Part shown: one piece after another, positions 38,346 to 47,457 of the stretch
How positions within the stretch are numbered: the first letter of the stretch is position 1
Layout: every line of letters starts with the position of its first letter
DNA from: Daejeonia sp002484105
GTDB taxonomy: Bacteria > Bacteroidota > Bacteroidia > Flavobacteriales > Weeksellaceae
Reading direction: 5' to 3'
NCBI RefSeq assembly: GCF_051175565.1
Contig: NZ_CP195105.1
Coordinates: 372,001-436,000 of the forward strand
DNA length: 64,000 nt
Program-made: the position numbers and the translations under genes
The notes under the pieces: generated by a model
Seen by the model: only the letters and a program-made list of their open reading frames with translations
Database searches by the model: none
Told to the model about the DNA's origin: nothing

Positions 38346-39425
38346 ATGAAAAAAAACTATAGAAAAATTACGGTCAAAATCGGTAGCAATGTCATCACGC
38401 GGAAAGACGGAAAACTTGATATTACAAGGATTTCCGCACTTGTGGACCAGGTTGCAGCGCTTCATCAGCAGGGCATAGAAGTCATCCTTATTTCTTCCGG
38501 TGCTGTTGCTGCAGGAAAAAGTACCATCACAGCCCACAAAACGAAAGATACCGTTGATGAAAGACAACTCTACGCTGCTGTCGGACAGGCAAAACTCATG
38601 AACTATTATTGGGATCTATTCCGTGAACACGGTATTACGGTGGGGCAGGTTCTCACAACAAAAGACAATTTTTCTAACCGGCGCGGCTATCTTAACCAGC
38701 GCAACTGTATCCGCGTGATGCTTGACAACGGTATTGTCCCGGTTGTCAACGAAAATGATGCCGTATCAGTCACCGAACTTATGTTTACAGATAATGACGA
38801 ACTGTCTGGCATGATTGCTTCCATGATGGGGTCGGAAGCCCTCTTTATTCTGAGCAATGTAGACGGAATTTTTACCGGGCTGCCGTCGGATCCTGAGGCA
38901 GATATTATTCCTGTCATCAAAAAAGGGCAGAATATCTCCGACTATATCCTTCACACAAAATCGGTTTTCGGGCGTGGTGGCATGACAACAAAAGCCAAAA
39001 TAGCCTCCAAAATAGCAGAAGAAGGCATTGATGTCTTTATTACCAACGGAAAACGCGAGAACATTATCCTGCAGCTTGCCCACAGCGAAGCTGTTCCATG
39101 TACACATTTTGAAGCAGAAAAGAATGCAGTTTCCAGCATCAAAAAATGGATTGCCCACAGCGATGGATTTGCCAAAGGAAAAGTTTTCATCAACGAAAAC
39201 GCCGTAAAAGCTCTTACTGCCACCCAAGCAACAAGCCTGCTCCCCGTCGGAATTCTGAACATGGAAGGTACTTTTGAAAAAGACGACATCATACGGATTA
39301 TGGATCAGAAAGGGAAGTATTTAGGTGTTGGAAAAGCCGCCTACAGCAGCGAAGAACTTGTCGGAATGATAGGCTTGAAAAACCAGAAGGCCTTCGTACA
39401 CTACGACTATATGTTTCTTGAATAA
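38346..39425 (+). CDS. proB: glutamate 5-kinase
   Basis: 359 residues from the ATG at 38346 (MKKNYRKITVKIGSNV). ProB phosphorylates glutamate to gamma-glutamyl phosphate, the first step of proline synthesis. The kinase fold is clear (ISSGAVAAGKSTI, GRGGMTTKAKIASKIAEEGID), and the C-terminal PUA domain (GKVFINENAVKAL..., YLGVGKAAYSSEELVGMIG) is present as in E. coli. proA begins 18 bases after the stop. Confidence 0.95.
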   Translation: MKKNYRKITVKIGSNVITRKDGKLDITRISALVDQVAALHQQGIEVILISSGAVAAGKSTITAHKTKDTVDERQLYAAVGQAKLMNYYWDLFREHGITVGQVLTTKDNFSNRRGYLNQRNCIRVMLDNGIVPVVNENDAVSVTELMFTDNDELSGMIASMMGSEALFILSNVDGIFTGLPSDPEADIIPVIKKGQNISDYILHTKSVFGRGGMTTKAKIASKIAEEGIDVFITNGKRENIILQLAHSEAVPCTHFEAEKNAVSSIKKWIAHSDGFAKGKVFINENAVKALTATQATSLLPVGILNMEGTFEKDDIIRIMDQKGKYLGVGKAAYSSEELVGMIGLKNQKAFVHYDYMFLE

Positions 39426-39443
39426 ACAGCAAACAGATACCTT

Positions 39444-40688
39444 ATGAACACCCACTGGAAAACCCTTGCAAGGCCGGCATCACGCCAGCTGAACCTGCTC
39501 TCTGAGGAGGAAGTAAACCATATACTGTTGTCCCTTGCTGACACTGTAGAAAAAGAAGCCCCACTTCTTCTTCACGAAAATGCTGCAGATCTGGCTAAGA
39601 TGAATCCGAACGACCCAATGTATGACCGGCTTCAGCTGACTCCCGAACGTCTGAAAAGTATTGCTGATGACATCCGGAATGTTGCAGGACTCCCTTCTCC
39701 GCTGGGAAAAATCCTTTCAGAAAACAAACGCCCCAATGGAATGACCATCCGTAAAATAACAGTCCCGTTCGGTGTCGTCGGCATTATTTACGAAGCACGG
39801 CCAAATGTAACGCTTGATGTCTTTTCGCTGTGTTTCAAGTCGGGCAATGTCTGTGTCCTGAAAGGAGGAAGTGATGCCTGGAACTCCAACAAAGCCATTA
39901 CAAAACTCATCCGTAACGTACTGACATCCTTTGGACTGAACGAAAATTTCATCACACTGCTTCCCGCGGGAAGAGAAGCCGCAGCCGAATTGATGGATGC
40001 GGCAGGCGTTGTGGATGTCATCATTCCGAGAGGCGGAAAAGGACTTATCAGCTTTGTGCGCGACCACGCCAAAGTTCCTGTGATAGAAACCGGTGCTGGC
40101 GTTGTACACACTTATTTTGACAAAGACGGGGATACCGAAAAAGGCAAATCTATCGTCATGAATGCCAAAACGAGAAGGGTGAGTGTCTGCAATGCGCTGG
40201 ACTGCCTGATGATTCATGCTTCACGGCTTGCCGACCTACCGGAAATCAGCACTCCGCTCGGGGAGAAAAACGTCATTATTTATGCAGATACCCAGGCGTA
40301 TGCAATTCTTGACGGAAAATATCCCGGCACCTTGCTACATCATGCAACAGAAGAAAGTTTTGGAACTGAATTTCTGTCCCTTACCATGGCCATAAAAACA
40401 GTTTCTGATATTGATGAAGCCCTGGAACATATTGCCACCAACAGCTCACAACACAGCGAATGTATCATAACAGAAAACTCCGGAACAGCAGATTATTTCA
40501 CAAAAAGAGTGGATGCAGCCTGTGTTTATACCAATGTTTCCACAGCTTTTACTGATGGGGCGCAGTTTGGACTGGGTGCAGAAATTGGAATTTCGACGCA
40601 GAAACTGCATGCGAGAGGTCCGATGGGGCTTGCCGCACTCTGCTCCTATAAATGGATTATTTCCGGAAACGGGCAGACACGGGACTGA
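39444..40688 (+). CDS. proA: gamma-glutamyl phosphate reductase
   Basis: 414 residues. ProA reduces gamma-glutamyl phosphate with NADPH to glutamate semialdehyde. The dehydrogenase motifs GVVGIIYEARPNVTLDV and VIETGAGVVHTYF and the catalytic cysteine in RRVSVCNALDCL are present; the end (ARGPMGLAALCSYKWIISG) is typical. It follows proB in the classic order, and a strong convergent terminator closes the operon. ProC is not in the window. Confidence 0.95.
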   Translation: MNTHWKTLARPASRQLNLLSEEEVNHILLSLADTVEKEAPLLLHENAADLAKMNPNDPMYDRLQLTPERLKSIADDIRNVAGLPSPLGKILSENKRPNGMTIRKITVPFGVVGIIYEARPNVTLDVFSLCFKSGNVCVLKGGSDAWNSNKAITKLIRNVLTSFGLNENFITLLPAGREAAAELMDAAGVVDVIIPRGGKGLISFVRDHAKVPVIETGAGVVHTYFDKDGDTEKGKSIVMNAKTRRVSVCNALDCLMIHASRLADLPEISTPLGEKNVIIYADTQAYAILDGKYPGTLLHHATEESFGTEFLSLTMAIKTVSDIDEALEHIATNSSQHSECIITENSGTADYFTKRVDAACVYTNVSTAFTDGAQFGLGAEIGISTQKLHARGPMGLAALCSYKWIISGNGQTRD

Positions 40689-40712
40689 AAAACAGAACCC
40701 CTTGGAAAAAGA

Positions 40713-40742
40713 AAACCGGCGGAAAAATTTTCCACCGGTTCT
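40713..40742. terminator. bidirectional terminator between proA and the bacilliredoxin gene
   Basis: Long inverted repeat AACCGG(C)GGAAAA/TTTTCC(A)CCGGTT between two convergent genes. Confidence 0.8.
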
Positions 40743-40762
40743 GCATATTAAAGTATCATTAA

Positions 40763-41173
40763 TCAGCAGTATTCTTCGTAAGCGGCCTGAAGATTGGCAG
40801 CGATAGCACCTGCGGGGTTGCCTTCGATATGATGTCTTTCCAGCATGTGGACAAGTTCACCATCCTTGAAAAGAGCCACACAAGGCGAACTTGGCGGGAA
40901 GGGAGCAAGATGCTTTCTGGCTTCCACAACGGCATCCGTATCAAAACCGGCAAAAACGGTAACGAGATGTTCCGGTTTTTTGTCTCCGGTAAGAGAATAT
41001 ACCACGCCTGGTCTCGCAGCTCCAGCGGCACATCCACAAACAGAGTTGATAACGAGCAGGGTTGTTCCCGGTTTTTTTAGTGCATCATTCACCTGTTGCG
41101 GGCTTGTGAGATCTTCAAATCCTTTATCTGTTAGTTCTGCCTTCATCGGCATTACGAGTTCTTTTGGATACAT
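40763..41173 (-). CDS. bacilliredoxin BrxA/BrxB family protein
   Basis: 136 residues, the standard size of the YphP/YqiW family. The CGC redox motif is in VINSVCGCAAGAARPGV. These thioredoxin-fold proteins remove bacillithiol or other low-molecular-weight thiols from protein cysteines. Whether this organism makes bacillithiol is not shown here. A TACATTTG -7 box lies at 41202-41209. Confidence 0.9.
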   Translation of the reverse strand: MYPKELVMPMKAELTDKGFEDLTSPQQVNDALKKPGTTLLVINSVCGCAAGAARPGVVYSLTGDKKPEHLVTVFAGFDTDAVVEARKHLAPFPPSSPCVALFKDGELVHMLERHHIEGNPAGAIAANLQAAYEEYC

Positions 41174-41201
41174 ATTCTATCGTTTTAATTTTATTAGCAT
41201 A

Positions 41202-41209
41202 CAAATGTA
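41202..41209 (-). promoter_or_regulatory. -7 box (TACATTTG) of the bacilliredoxin gene
   Basis: Exact TAnnTTTG on the minus strand, 28 bases before the ATG at 41173. Confidence 0.5.
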
Positions 41210-41284
41210 AACAATTAATATTGTTTGTTGATGCTGCATACTCTATCAATTCCATACCAAAAATCTATTGTGACACTGTGGCAC

Positions 41285-41314
41285 AAAAAAGCCCAAGACA
41301 TGACATCCCGGGCT
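41285..41314 (-). terminator. terminator after yqeY (end of the dcw run)
   Basis: AGCCCGGGA/TCTTGGGCT stem with two G-T pairs, followed by TTTTTT on the minus strand. Confidence 0.75.
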
Positions 41315-41360
41315 GAATCAAATCGATATGCAAAGGTTGGATATCCTCTTTTGTTTACCA

Positions 41361-41378
41361 TGGTTTCACGGGAAACCA
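41361..41378. other. parS-like palindrome
   Basis: TGGTTTCACGGGAAACCA contains GTTTCACGGGAAAC, one base from the inner 14 bases of the chromosomal parS consensus (GTTTCACGTGAAAC). It lies just outside the yqeY stop codon. It could equally be a simple hairpin. Confidence 0.4.
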
Positions 41379-41391
41379 CAGTGTTTTCTCA

Positions 41392-41838
41392 TCAGGAAAG
41401 CAGTTTTTTTACTGTTTCCGAAATGGATTTTCCGTCAGATTTCCCGGCCAGTACTTTGGATGCTATCCCCATTACTTTACCGAGATCCTTAACGGATTCT
41501 GCCTTGACATCGGCGATAATTTTCCTGAGCTCGGCTTCCAGTTCTTCCGGCGAAAGTTGCTTCGGAAGATATTTTTCAATCACTTTCATCTGTGCTTCCT
41601 CCACATCGGCAAGGTCTTTTCTTCCCTGCGCCATAAACTGCTCAAACGAGTCCTTTCTCTGTTTGATCATCCTCTGCAGGATGGCCATTTCCTGTTCCGC
41701 AGAGATTTCGGCATGATGCCCGTCGGTTTTCAGGAGAAGAATCTGTGATTTCACCGCGCGCAGTGCATCCAGTGCTACTTTGTCTTTTTCGCGCATTGCG
41801 GTTTTGATTGCGTCGTTTACAGTGGTTTCTAAACTCAT
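41392..41838 (-). CDS. yqeY: GatB/YqeY domain-containing protein
   Basis: 148 residues, as usual for the YqeY family. The sequence MSLETTVNDAIKTAMREKDKVALDALRAVKSQI begins with the typical helical N-terminus and continues with EQEMAILQRMIKQRKDSFEQF and a tail-domain end (VMGIASKVLAGKSDGKSIS). The domain is the tRNA-binding tail of GatB, but the free protein has no settled function. It follows ftsZ on the same strand at about 95 bases, as is common in Bacteroidota, and ends at a terminator. Confidence 0.9.
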   Translation of the reverse strand: MSLETTVNDAIKTAMREKDKVALDALRAVKSQILLLKTDGHHAEISAEQEMAILQRMIKQRKDSFEQFMAQGRKDLADVEEAQMKVIEKYLPKQLSPEELEAELRKIIADVKAESVKDLGKVMGIASKVLAGKSDGKSISETVKKLLS

Positions 41839-41933
41839 TTTCTGATTTTTATGTGTTTAAGTCATAACAGCCGAATGCCCTATCATTCTGTATTGATGGC
41901 TGAGCTGTTACATTGATACTTTTTGACATTCAT

Positions 41934-43811
41934 TCAATCTACATCTTTATTCAAAAAGCGGTTTTCGCGTACCTGAATTTCACCTTTACTGTTTTCGGAA
42001 AGGAACGAGTTAATATTCTGATCCGAAACATTGGGTGTTTCAATATTGATATTTTTTCTGCGGAAGGCCGGAACGGTTTCAAAATCATTTTCCGTATCAT
42101 AAACCTGATATCTGGAATTGAATTCTTTGAGTTTGTTTCTTCTTTCCTGCACTTTCTGGTCGTGTACAGAAGGTGCGGGCTTGCTGATAAAGGTAAATTC
42201 TTCATGCGTTTCAGCTACCTGGGACGCTTCTTTTTTTGCAGCGGCAGGTTCTTCATGTTTTACTTCAGCGGCAGGCGCTTCCTTTTTCATTTCCTGATAG
42301 AAGTTCTGCACCGGCTGGGGCGCTTCTTCCTGTTTGGTAGAAACCGGTTCTTCCTTAATCTCAAAGCTTACTTCTTCCGAATGAAAATCCAAACCAGGTT
42401 CCTCTGCCGGTTCGTTCACCGAAAAACTGATTTCAACAGGTTTTTCTTCTGCGATGTGCGTTTCTTCCGCTGCTTTTGGTTTGTCTTCGACATCAAATGT
42501 AAAAGAGATAGATTGTGGTTCTTCATCAAAATCCGAATAGGAAAACAGATTGTATTCTTCCTCTTCCTGCGGGTTGTCATCATCTTCATAGTACTGAACT
42601 TCCGTCTGGGCAGGCTGCTCTACCGGAACGTTTCTGACGGAAGTTTCCTTAAACTGTGGCCCGGCAGTATCCTCCTCATCATCCAGCCTGAAAAAACTCT
42701 TACCGCTTAAATTTTCAGGTTCTGATTCCTGTTTTTCAGCTTTGGTCTTAAAAGGGGATTCCCGGTGCGATCTTTCGCTACCGTGGAGGTTATATTTGAT
42801 TTTTTCGGTATGTCCTGTTGTTTTCAGGTTGTCTTTTGCAAATCCTGTAGCAATTACCAGCACGCTGATGGCATCGCCAAGTTCTTCATCTGTACCTACT
42901 CCGAAAATGATATCGGCAGTATTTCCCGCTTCTCTCTGTATATAGTCGTTGATGAGGCCGATCTCGTCCATGGTTGCTTCTTCGTTTCCGCTGCGGATCA
43001 GGAGAAGAACATTTTTGGCACCGGTAATTTTATTGTCGTTCAGGAGCGGCGAGTCGAGGGCTTTTTTCACGGCCTCTTCTGCTTTGTTTTCTCCGGTTGC
43101 GGTTCCGGTAGACATCAGTGCTGTTCCGGAATTCTGAAGCACAGATTTGGCATCACGGAAGTCAATGTTGACATCAAAATATCCTGTGATGACTTCTGCC
43201 ATACCTTTTGCTGCATTGGTAAGCACTTCATCGGCTTTGGAAAATCCCTGCTTGAAGCCGAGGTTTCCGAACTGCTGTCTGAGTTTGTCATTGTTGATGA
43301 CAATCAGTGAATCGACATTGTTGCGGAGTTTTTCAAGCCCAAGTTCGGCCTGTTCAAGACGTCTTTTTCCTTCAAAACTAAAAGGTACAGTAACGATTCC
43401 CACCGTCAGCACACCGGTTTCTTTGGCTACTTTGGCTATTACCGGGGCGGCTCCCGTTCCGGTACCACCACCCATTCCGGCTGTGATGAATACCATTTTG
43501 GTATTCTGTCCGAGGGCAGCCTTGATATCGTCTATACTTTCTATGGCTGCTTTTTCACCCACTTCAGGATCGGCACCTGCGCCAAGGCCTTCTGTGATGG
43601 AAACGCCAAGCTGGACTTTATTGGAAACCGGATTATTGTCAAGTGTCTGTGCATCGGTATTGCAGATGACAAAATCTACGCCGTGAATTCCTTTTTCGTA
43701 CATGTGTTTCAGGGCATTGTTACCGCCACCGCCTACACCGATTACTTTTATAATAGATGAATTTCCTTTAGGCAAATCAAAGGAGAATCCCTGAGTATTT
43801 AGATCTTCCAT
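41934..43811 (-). CDS. ftsZ: cell division protein FtsZ with long acidic linker
   Basis: 625 residues against 383 in E. coli. The tubulin-like GTPase occupies about residues 15-330, with IKVIGVGGGGNNALKHM at the start, the signature GGGTGTGAAPVIA near 115 and the synergy-loop residues further on (GFSKADEVLTNAAKG). Residues 330-600 form a linker rich in Glu and Pro (repeated EEP and EEKPVEIS). The end (EIQVRENRFLNKDVD) may be the membrane-partner peptide. FtsZ forms the cytoplasmic ring that guides septal wall synthesis. Last core gene of the dcw cluster, 34 bases after ftsA. Confidence 0.97.
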   Translation of the reverse strand: MEDLNTQGFSFDLPKGNSSIIKVIGVGGGGNNALKHMYEKGIHGVDFVICNTDAQTLDNNPVSNKVQLGVSITEGLGAGADPEVGEKAAIESIDDIKAALGQNTKMVFITAGMGGGTGTGAAPVIAKVAKETGVLTVGIVTVPFSFEGKRRLEQAELGLEKLRNNVDSLIVINNDKLRQQFGNLGFKQGFSKADEVLTNAAKGMAEVITGYFDVNIDFRDAKSVLQNSGTALMSTGTATGENKAEEAVKKALDSPLLNDNKITGAKNVLLLIRSGNEEATMDEIGLINDYIQREAGNTADIIFGVGTDEELGDAISVLVIATGFAKDNLKTTGHTEKIKYNLHGSERSHRESPFKTKAEKQESEPENLSGKSFFRLDDEEDTAGPQFKETSVRNVPVEQPAQTEVQYYEDDDNPQEEEEYNLFSYSDFDEEPQSISFTFDVEDKPKAAEETHIAEEKPVEISFSVNEPAEEPGLDFHSEEVSFEIKEEPVSTKQEEAPQPVQNFYQEMKKEAPAAEVKHEEPAAAKKEASQVAETHEEFTFISKPAPSVHDQKVQERRNKLKEFNSRYQVYDTENDFETVPAFRRKNINIETPNVSDQNINSFLSENSKGEIQVRENRFLNKDVD

Positions 43812-43845
43812 AATTGTCTTGTTTTATTTTTTTATCATTTGTTTG

Positions 43846-45213
43846 TTATTCCACTTCTTCAAAAAACTTTTTTACTTTCTCCATCAGCGACTGGCCAAAA
43901 GTAAGCTTGTTTCTTCTTTTTTCCTGTACCGGTTCTTCATGTACAATTTCTTTCGGTGCTTCTTCAGTATGTTCCTGAAGATCCGTATGGTGTCCGTCTG
44001 CTGGTTGTTCTTCTTTGGTCTGAACAGCTTCTGCAGCAGTTGTTTTTTTGTCACGGATTTTGAGACTTTCCATCAGAAGCCCAATGGAGGTGGCATATTC
44101 CGGACCTTTCAGAAACTGGTTTTTGTCGTTGGCAATATATTCGTTGGCAAAACCCAGACGGCTGTCGAAACCTGTGGTATAATTTGCCAGCTGGCGGATA
44201 TGTTTCAGATTGGAGCCACCGCCTGTAAGGACAATCCCCGCAATCAGTTTTTTCTTCTGTTCGTATGCACCATAGGCTTTCAGTTCGGTATTCACCATTT
44301 CGAGAATTTCCTCAACGCGGGCATTGATGATCTGCGCCAGTGTTTTGAGGGAAATCTCCTTGTCGGGTCTTCCGTGAAGTCCGGGAATGGTGACATAAGT
44401 ACTTTCCCTTTCCATCTCCGGAAGCGCCGAGCCGAATTTAACCTTAAGTTGTTCTGCATGTTTTTCAATAATGGAACATCCTTCTTTGATATCCTCTGTA
44501 ATAATGCCGCCACCGTACGGAATGACGCAGGTATGGCGGATAATATTGTCCTTGAAGATCGCGATATCCGTAGTACCTCCACCAATATCCACAATCGCAA
44601 CACCGGCTTCTTTTTCTTCCTTAGTCAGTACCGCTTCGGAAGAGGCAAGCGGCTCGAGGGTGAGTGCTTCCATTTCCAGGCCGGCTTCTTTTACACAGCG
44701 GGCAATATTACGGATGCTGCCCATCTGTCCCACTACCACATGGAAATTAGCTTCGAGGCGTTTGCCGTGCATACCGATTGGTTCGTGAATTTCTCCTTCG
44801 CTGTCCACTTTATATTCCTGTGGAAGGACATGGATAATTTCTTCACCGGGAAGCATGACGAGTTTTTTCACCTGGTCTTTCAGGATATCAATATCATCTT
44901 CTGTGATAAATTCTTCCGGATTCTCACGCATGATGTAATCGGAATGCTGGAGAGACCGGATGTGTTTTCCGGCAATTCCTACCGTCACTTTTGTGATGGG
45001 AACTCCGGCACTTCTTTCGGCTTCTGCAACGGCCATCCTTATGGAATTGATGGTCTGCGAGATATTGTTCACTATTCCTTTGTGAACGCCAAGACTTTTG
45101 GACCGGCCCACTCCGAGAACTTCTATTTTCCCGTGAGCATTGCGCCGGCCGACAATGGCGACAATCTTCGTTGTCCCAATGTCCAGTCCTACTGAATACT
45201 CTTGATTTTCCAT
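43846..45213 (-). CDS. ftsA: cell division protein FtsA
   Basis: 455 residues. The actin-like fold is shown by VGLDIGTTKIVAIVGRRN at the start, VVDIGGGTTDIAIF near residue 205 and IVLTGGGSNLKHIRQLA near 335. After residue 385 a Glu/Thr/His-rich linker leads to a basic amphipathic end (KLTFGQSLMEKVKKFFEEVE), the membrane-binding helix. FtsA anchors FtsZ to the membrane. It sits between ftsQ and ftsZ. Confidence 0.96.
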   Translation of the reverse strand: MENQEYSVGLDIGTTKIVAIVGRRNAHGKIEVLGVGRSKSLGVHKGIVNNISQTINSIRMAVAEAERSAGVPITKVTVGIAGKHIRSLQHSDYIMRENPEEFITEDDIDILKDQVKKLVMLPGEEIIHVLPQEYKVDSEGEIHEPIGMHGKRLEANFHVVVGQMGSIRNIARCVKEAGLEMEALTLEPLASSEAVLTKEEKEAGVAIVDIGGGTTDIAIFKDNIIRHTCVIPYGGGIITEDIKEGCSIIEKHAEQLKVKFGSALPEMERESTYVTIPGLHGRPDKEISLKTLAQIINARVEEILEMVNTELKAYGAYEQKKKLIAGIVLTGGGSNLKHIRQLANYTTGFDSRLGFANEYIANDKNQFLKGPEYATSIGLLMESLKIRDKKTTAAEAVQTKEEQPADGHHTDLQEHTEEAPKEIVHEEPVQEKRRNKLTFGQSLMEKVKKFFEEVE

Positions 45214-45243
45214 TTTTTATATCGATTTGATTTTATTTTTCTT

Positions 45244-46059
45244 CTACGGATTGCCCCCGGCAGCCGTTTTTTGTGCTTCTACTTTTTCCAGTTCTTTTTT
45301 GCCAACATTGATGATGCTGTCGTTATCTTTAAAATAAGGATTCAGGGTGGTAACAATCTGGTTGTTGTATTTTACAGATATTTTGCTGTATTTCTCCGGA
45401 TTCTGGTAGACAAGATATTTCTCGACAAAAGTTTTGAATCCTTTTACTTTAAAGTCAATATTGTCCAGATCTCCTATTTCCACTTTATAATTTCCGTCAT
45501 CGGTCAGCAGCTGATATCCGTTTTTTTCTTTACTGATTCCGATAAAATATTTTCGGCAGAAACTGTCGCTGTTGATCTTGTTCACAAGCCTGTTCAGGGC
45601 TGGATATTCGTCGGGTTGTATGTTGCCGGTTACGAGCATACAGGGATACGAATAGTTTCTGGATACCGGAAATTCTGTTCCTTTTTCATCCACATAAAAA
45701 TCTTTTCCCTTATAGTTGAGGCGGAACATCGGCACGCGCTGCCGGATGTCAATATTCAGCTTTCCGTTCAGGTTCAGATAGACATTGGCGCTGTCTACAG
45801 CGGGTATGGCGTTCAGTTTTTTCTCAAGATCCGGAATGTTGAGGGCGCCTACTCTACCGGACGGATTGTCTCGCTTCACCATCTGCTTCACTTCATTTTC
45901 ATCAACAAAATATACAGGTTTGTCTGCTTCATTCAGTTTAACAGAAACTTTGTCGTCCGTAATTTCCAGATTGCTGAAGCGCTTCAGTGAGAAGCTCAGC
46001 AGGAATCCGAGAATGACCACGGTGACGAGTATTTTAAGTATTCTGTATTTGTTTTTCAT
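45244..46059 (-). CDS. ftsQ: cell division protein FtsQ
   Basis: 271 residues: a short cytoplasmic start, one membrane helix near residues 9-26 (ILKILVTVVILGFLLSF), then a periplasmic POTRA-like and beta domain (VKQMVKRDNPSGRVGALNIPDL, LEKKLNAIPAVDSANVYLN). FtsQ connects the FtsA/Z ring to later divisome proteins. Sequence conservation is low in this family, so position between murC and ftsA adds weight. The C-terminus (EKVEAQKTAAGGNP) is short and charged. Confidence 0.88.
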   Translation of the reverse strand: MKNKYRILKILVTVVILGFLLSFSLKRFSNLEITDDKVSVKLNEADKPVYFVDENEVKQMVKRDNPSGRVGALNIPDLEKKLNAIPAVDSANVYLNLNGKLNIDIRQRVPMFRLNYKGKDFYVDEKGTEFPVSRNYSYPCMLVTGNIQPDEYPALNRLVNKINSDSFCRKYFIGISKEKNGYQLLTDDGNYKVEIGDLDNIDFKVKGFKTFVEKYLVYQNPEKYSKISVKYNNQIVTTLNPYFKDNDSIINVGKKELEKVEAQKTAAGGNP

Positions 46060-46095
46060 TGCTTTTGCTAAACCTTTTTCTGTCTGTTGATTTTT

Positions 46096-47457
46096 CTATT
46101 TTTTTTCTTTGCCCAGCCATTCCATTATCGGATCGTAGAGCGTATCCACATTTCCGGCACCAATGGTGAGCAGGATATCAAAGTCTTTGGTTTTAATTCT
46201 TTCCATAGCTTTCTTCAGGCTGCAGACTTCTTTCCTGTCGGATTTCACTTTGTCCAAAAGCCAGTCCGAGGTAATACCGGGATAATTTTCCTGAAGTTCG
46301 CGTGCAGGATAAATATCGAGCAGGATCAGTTCGTCCCCTTTGCTGAGGCTGTCTGCAAATCCGTCAGCAAAATCTCTTGTTCTGCTGAACAGATGTGGCT
46401 GAAAAACGATCAGCAGTTTTTTGCCCGGATAAAATGTTTTGATAGAACCGATGACAGCATTTAATTCTGTGGGGTGATGTCCATAATCGTCAATATAAAT
46501 TTTCCCGTTCCCGAAAATATGCTTGGTATATCTTCTCTTGATACCTTGGAATTCGCGGATTCCTTTACGGATGGTCTCGTAATCCACTCCCATACTGTGC
46601 AGAATACCGATGGCTGCGGTTGCATTTTCCACATTATGAATGCCCGGGATCTGCCACTGGAAGTCTACCGCCTCACCGTCGGTGTGGAATGTAAAATACA
46701 TCGTGTCACCTTCTATCTTCAACCCGTCGGAAAAGAAATCGGCTTCTTCATTTACCGCATAGGTTTTGTGTGGCATGCGTATTTCCACTCCTTTTTTCAC
46801 AAAAAGCTGTTCTTTATTTTTCACCAGACTGCCGAAATCGCGAAAACTCTGTTCGATATGTGCCTTGTCTCCATAAATATCAAGATGATCGGCATCAATA
46901 GACGTAATCACCGCCCAGTCGGGATGCAGCTGAAGAAAACTCCTGTCGTATTCGTCTGCTTCCACCACAGAAATTTTGTCTCCGTTGTAATAGAAATTGG
47001 ATTTCAGGTTTTCTGATATTCCCCCCAGAAAACATGAAAACGGAAGATCAGCTTCCTTGCACAGCCACGAAATCAAAGTGGAGGTCGTTGTTTTGCCATG
47101 TGTCCCTGCTACGGCAATACAATGGGTATCTTCGGTGACCATGCCGAGAACTTTAGCCCTTTTCAGAACAGTAAAACCTTTGTCACTGAAATAATCAAGA
47201 ATGCCAAGATTCCTGATGGCTGGAGTATAGATCACGAGTGTGTTGTCTTTGTCAAGAGTGGTGACTCTGTCGTCAGTAAGGTCTTCAAAGGCAATATCAA
47301 TCCCTTCCTGCTGCAATTCTGCGGTGAGTTTGGTAGGCATACGGTCGTAGCCCAGCACATTTTTGCCCACCGATTTGAAGTAGCGCGCCAGGGCGCTCAT
47401 CCCAATTCCGCCGATGCCTGCGAAGTAGAAATTCTGATAGGTACTGAGAATTCTCAT
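46096..47457 (-). CDS. murC: UDP-N-acetylmuramate-L-alanine ligase
   Basis: 453 residues. MurC adds L-Ala to UDP-MurNAc. The N-terminal FAGIGGIGMSALARYF binds the nucleotide sugar; the ATP loop is AVAGTHGKTTTSTLISW near residue 115; DDYGHHPTELNAVIGSIK is the MurC-type C-terminal motif. The start overlaps the murG stop by four bases (ATGA at 47454-47457), so translation is coupled. Confidence 0.96.
   Translation of the reverse strand: MRILSTYQNFYFAGIGGIGMSALARYFKSVGKNVLGYDRMPTKLTAELQQEGIDIAFEDLTDDRVTTLDKDNTLVIYTPAIRNLGILDYFSDKGFTVLKRAKVLGMVTEDTHCIAVAGTHGKTTTSTLISWLCKEADLPFSCFLGGISENLKSNFYYNGDKISVVEADEYDRSFLQLHPDWAVITSIDADHLDIYGDKAHIEQSFRDFGSLVKNKEQLFVKKGVEIRMPHKTYAVNEEADFFSDGLKIEGDTMYFTFHTDGEAVDFQWQIPGIHNVENATAAIGILHSMGVDYETIRKGIREFQGIKRRYTKHIFGNGKIYIDDYGHHPTELNAVIGSIKTFYPGKKLLIVFQPHLFSRTRDFADGFADSLSKGDELILLDIYPARELQENYPGITSDWLLDKVKSDRKEVCSLKKAMERIKTKDFDILLTIGAGNVDTLYDPIMEWLGKEKK

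Noticed and set aside
43819..45195. 458-codon plus-strand frame opposite ftsA
   Set aside because: Fully antisense to a clear ftsA; extremely Phe/His/Cys-rich as expected for a shadow.
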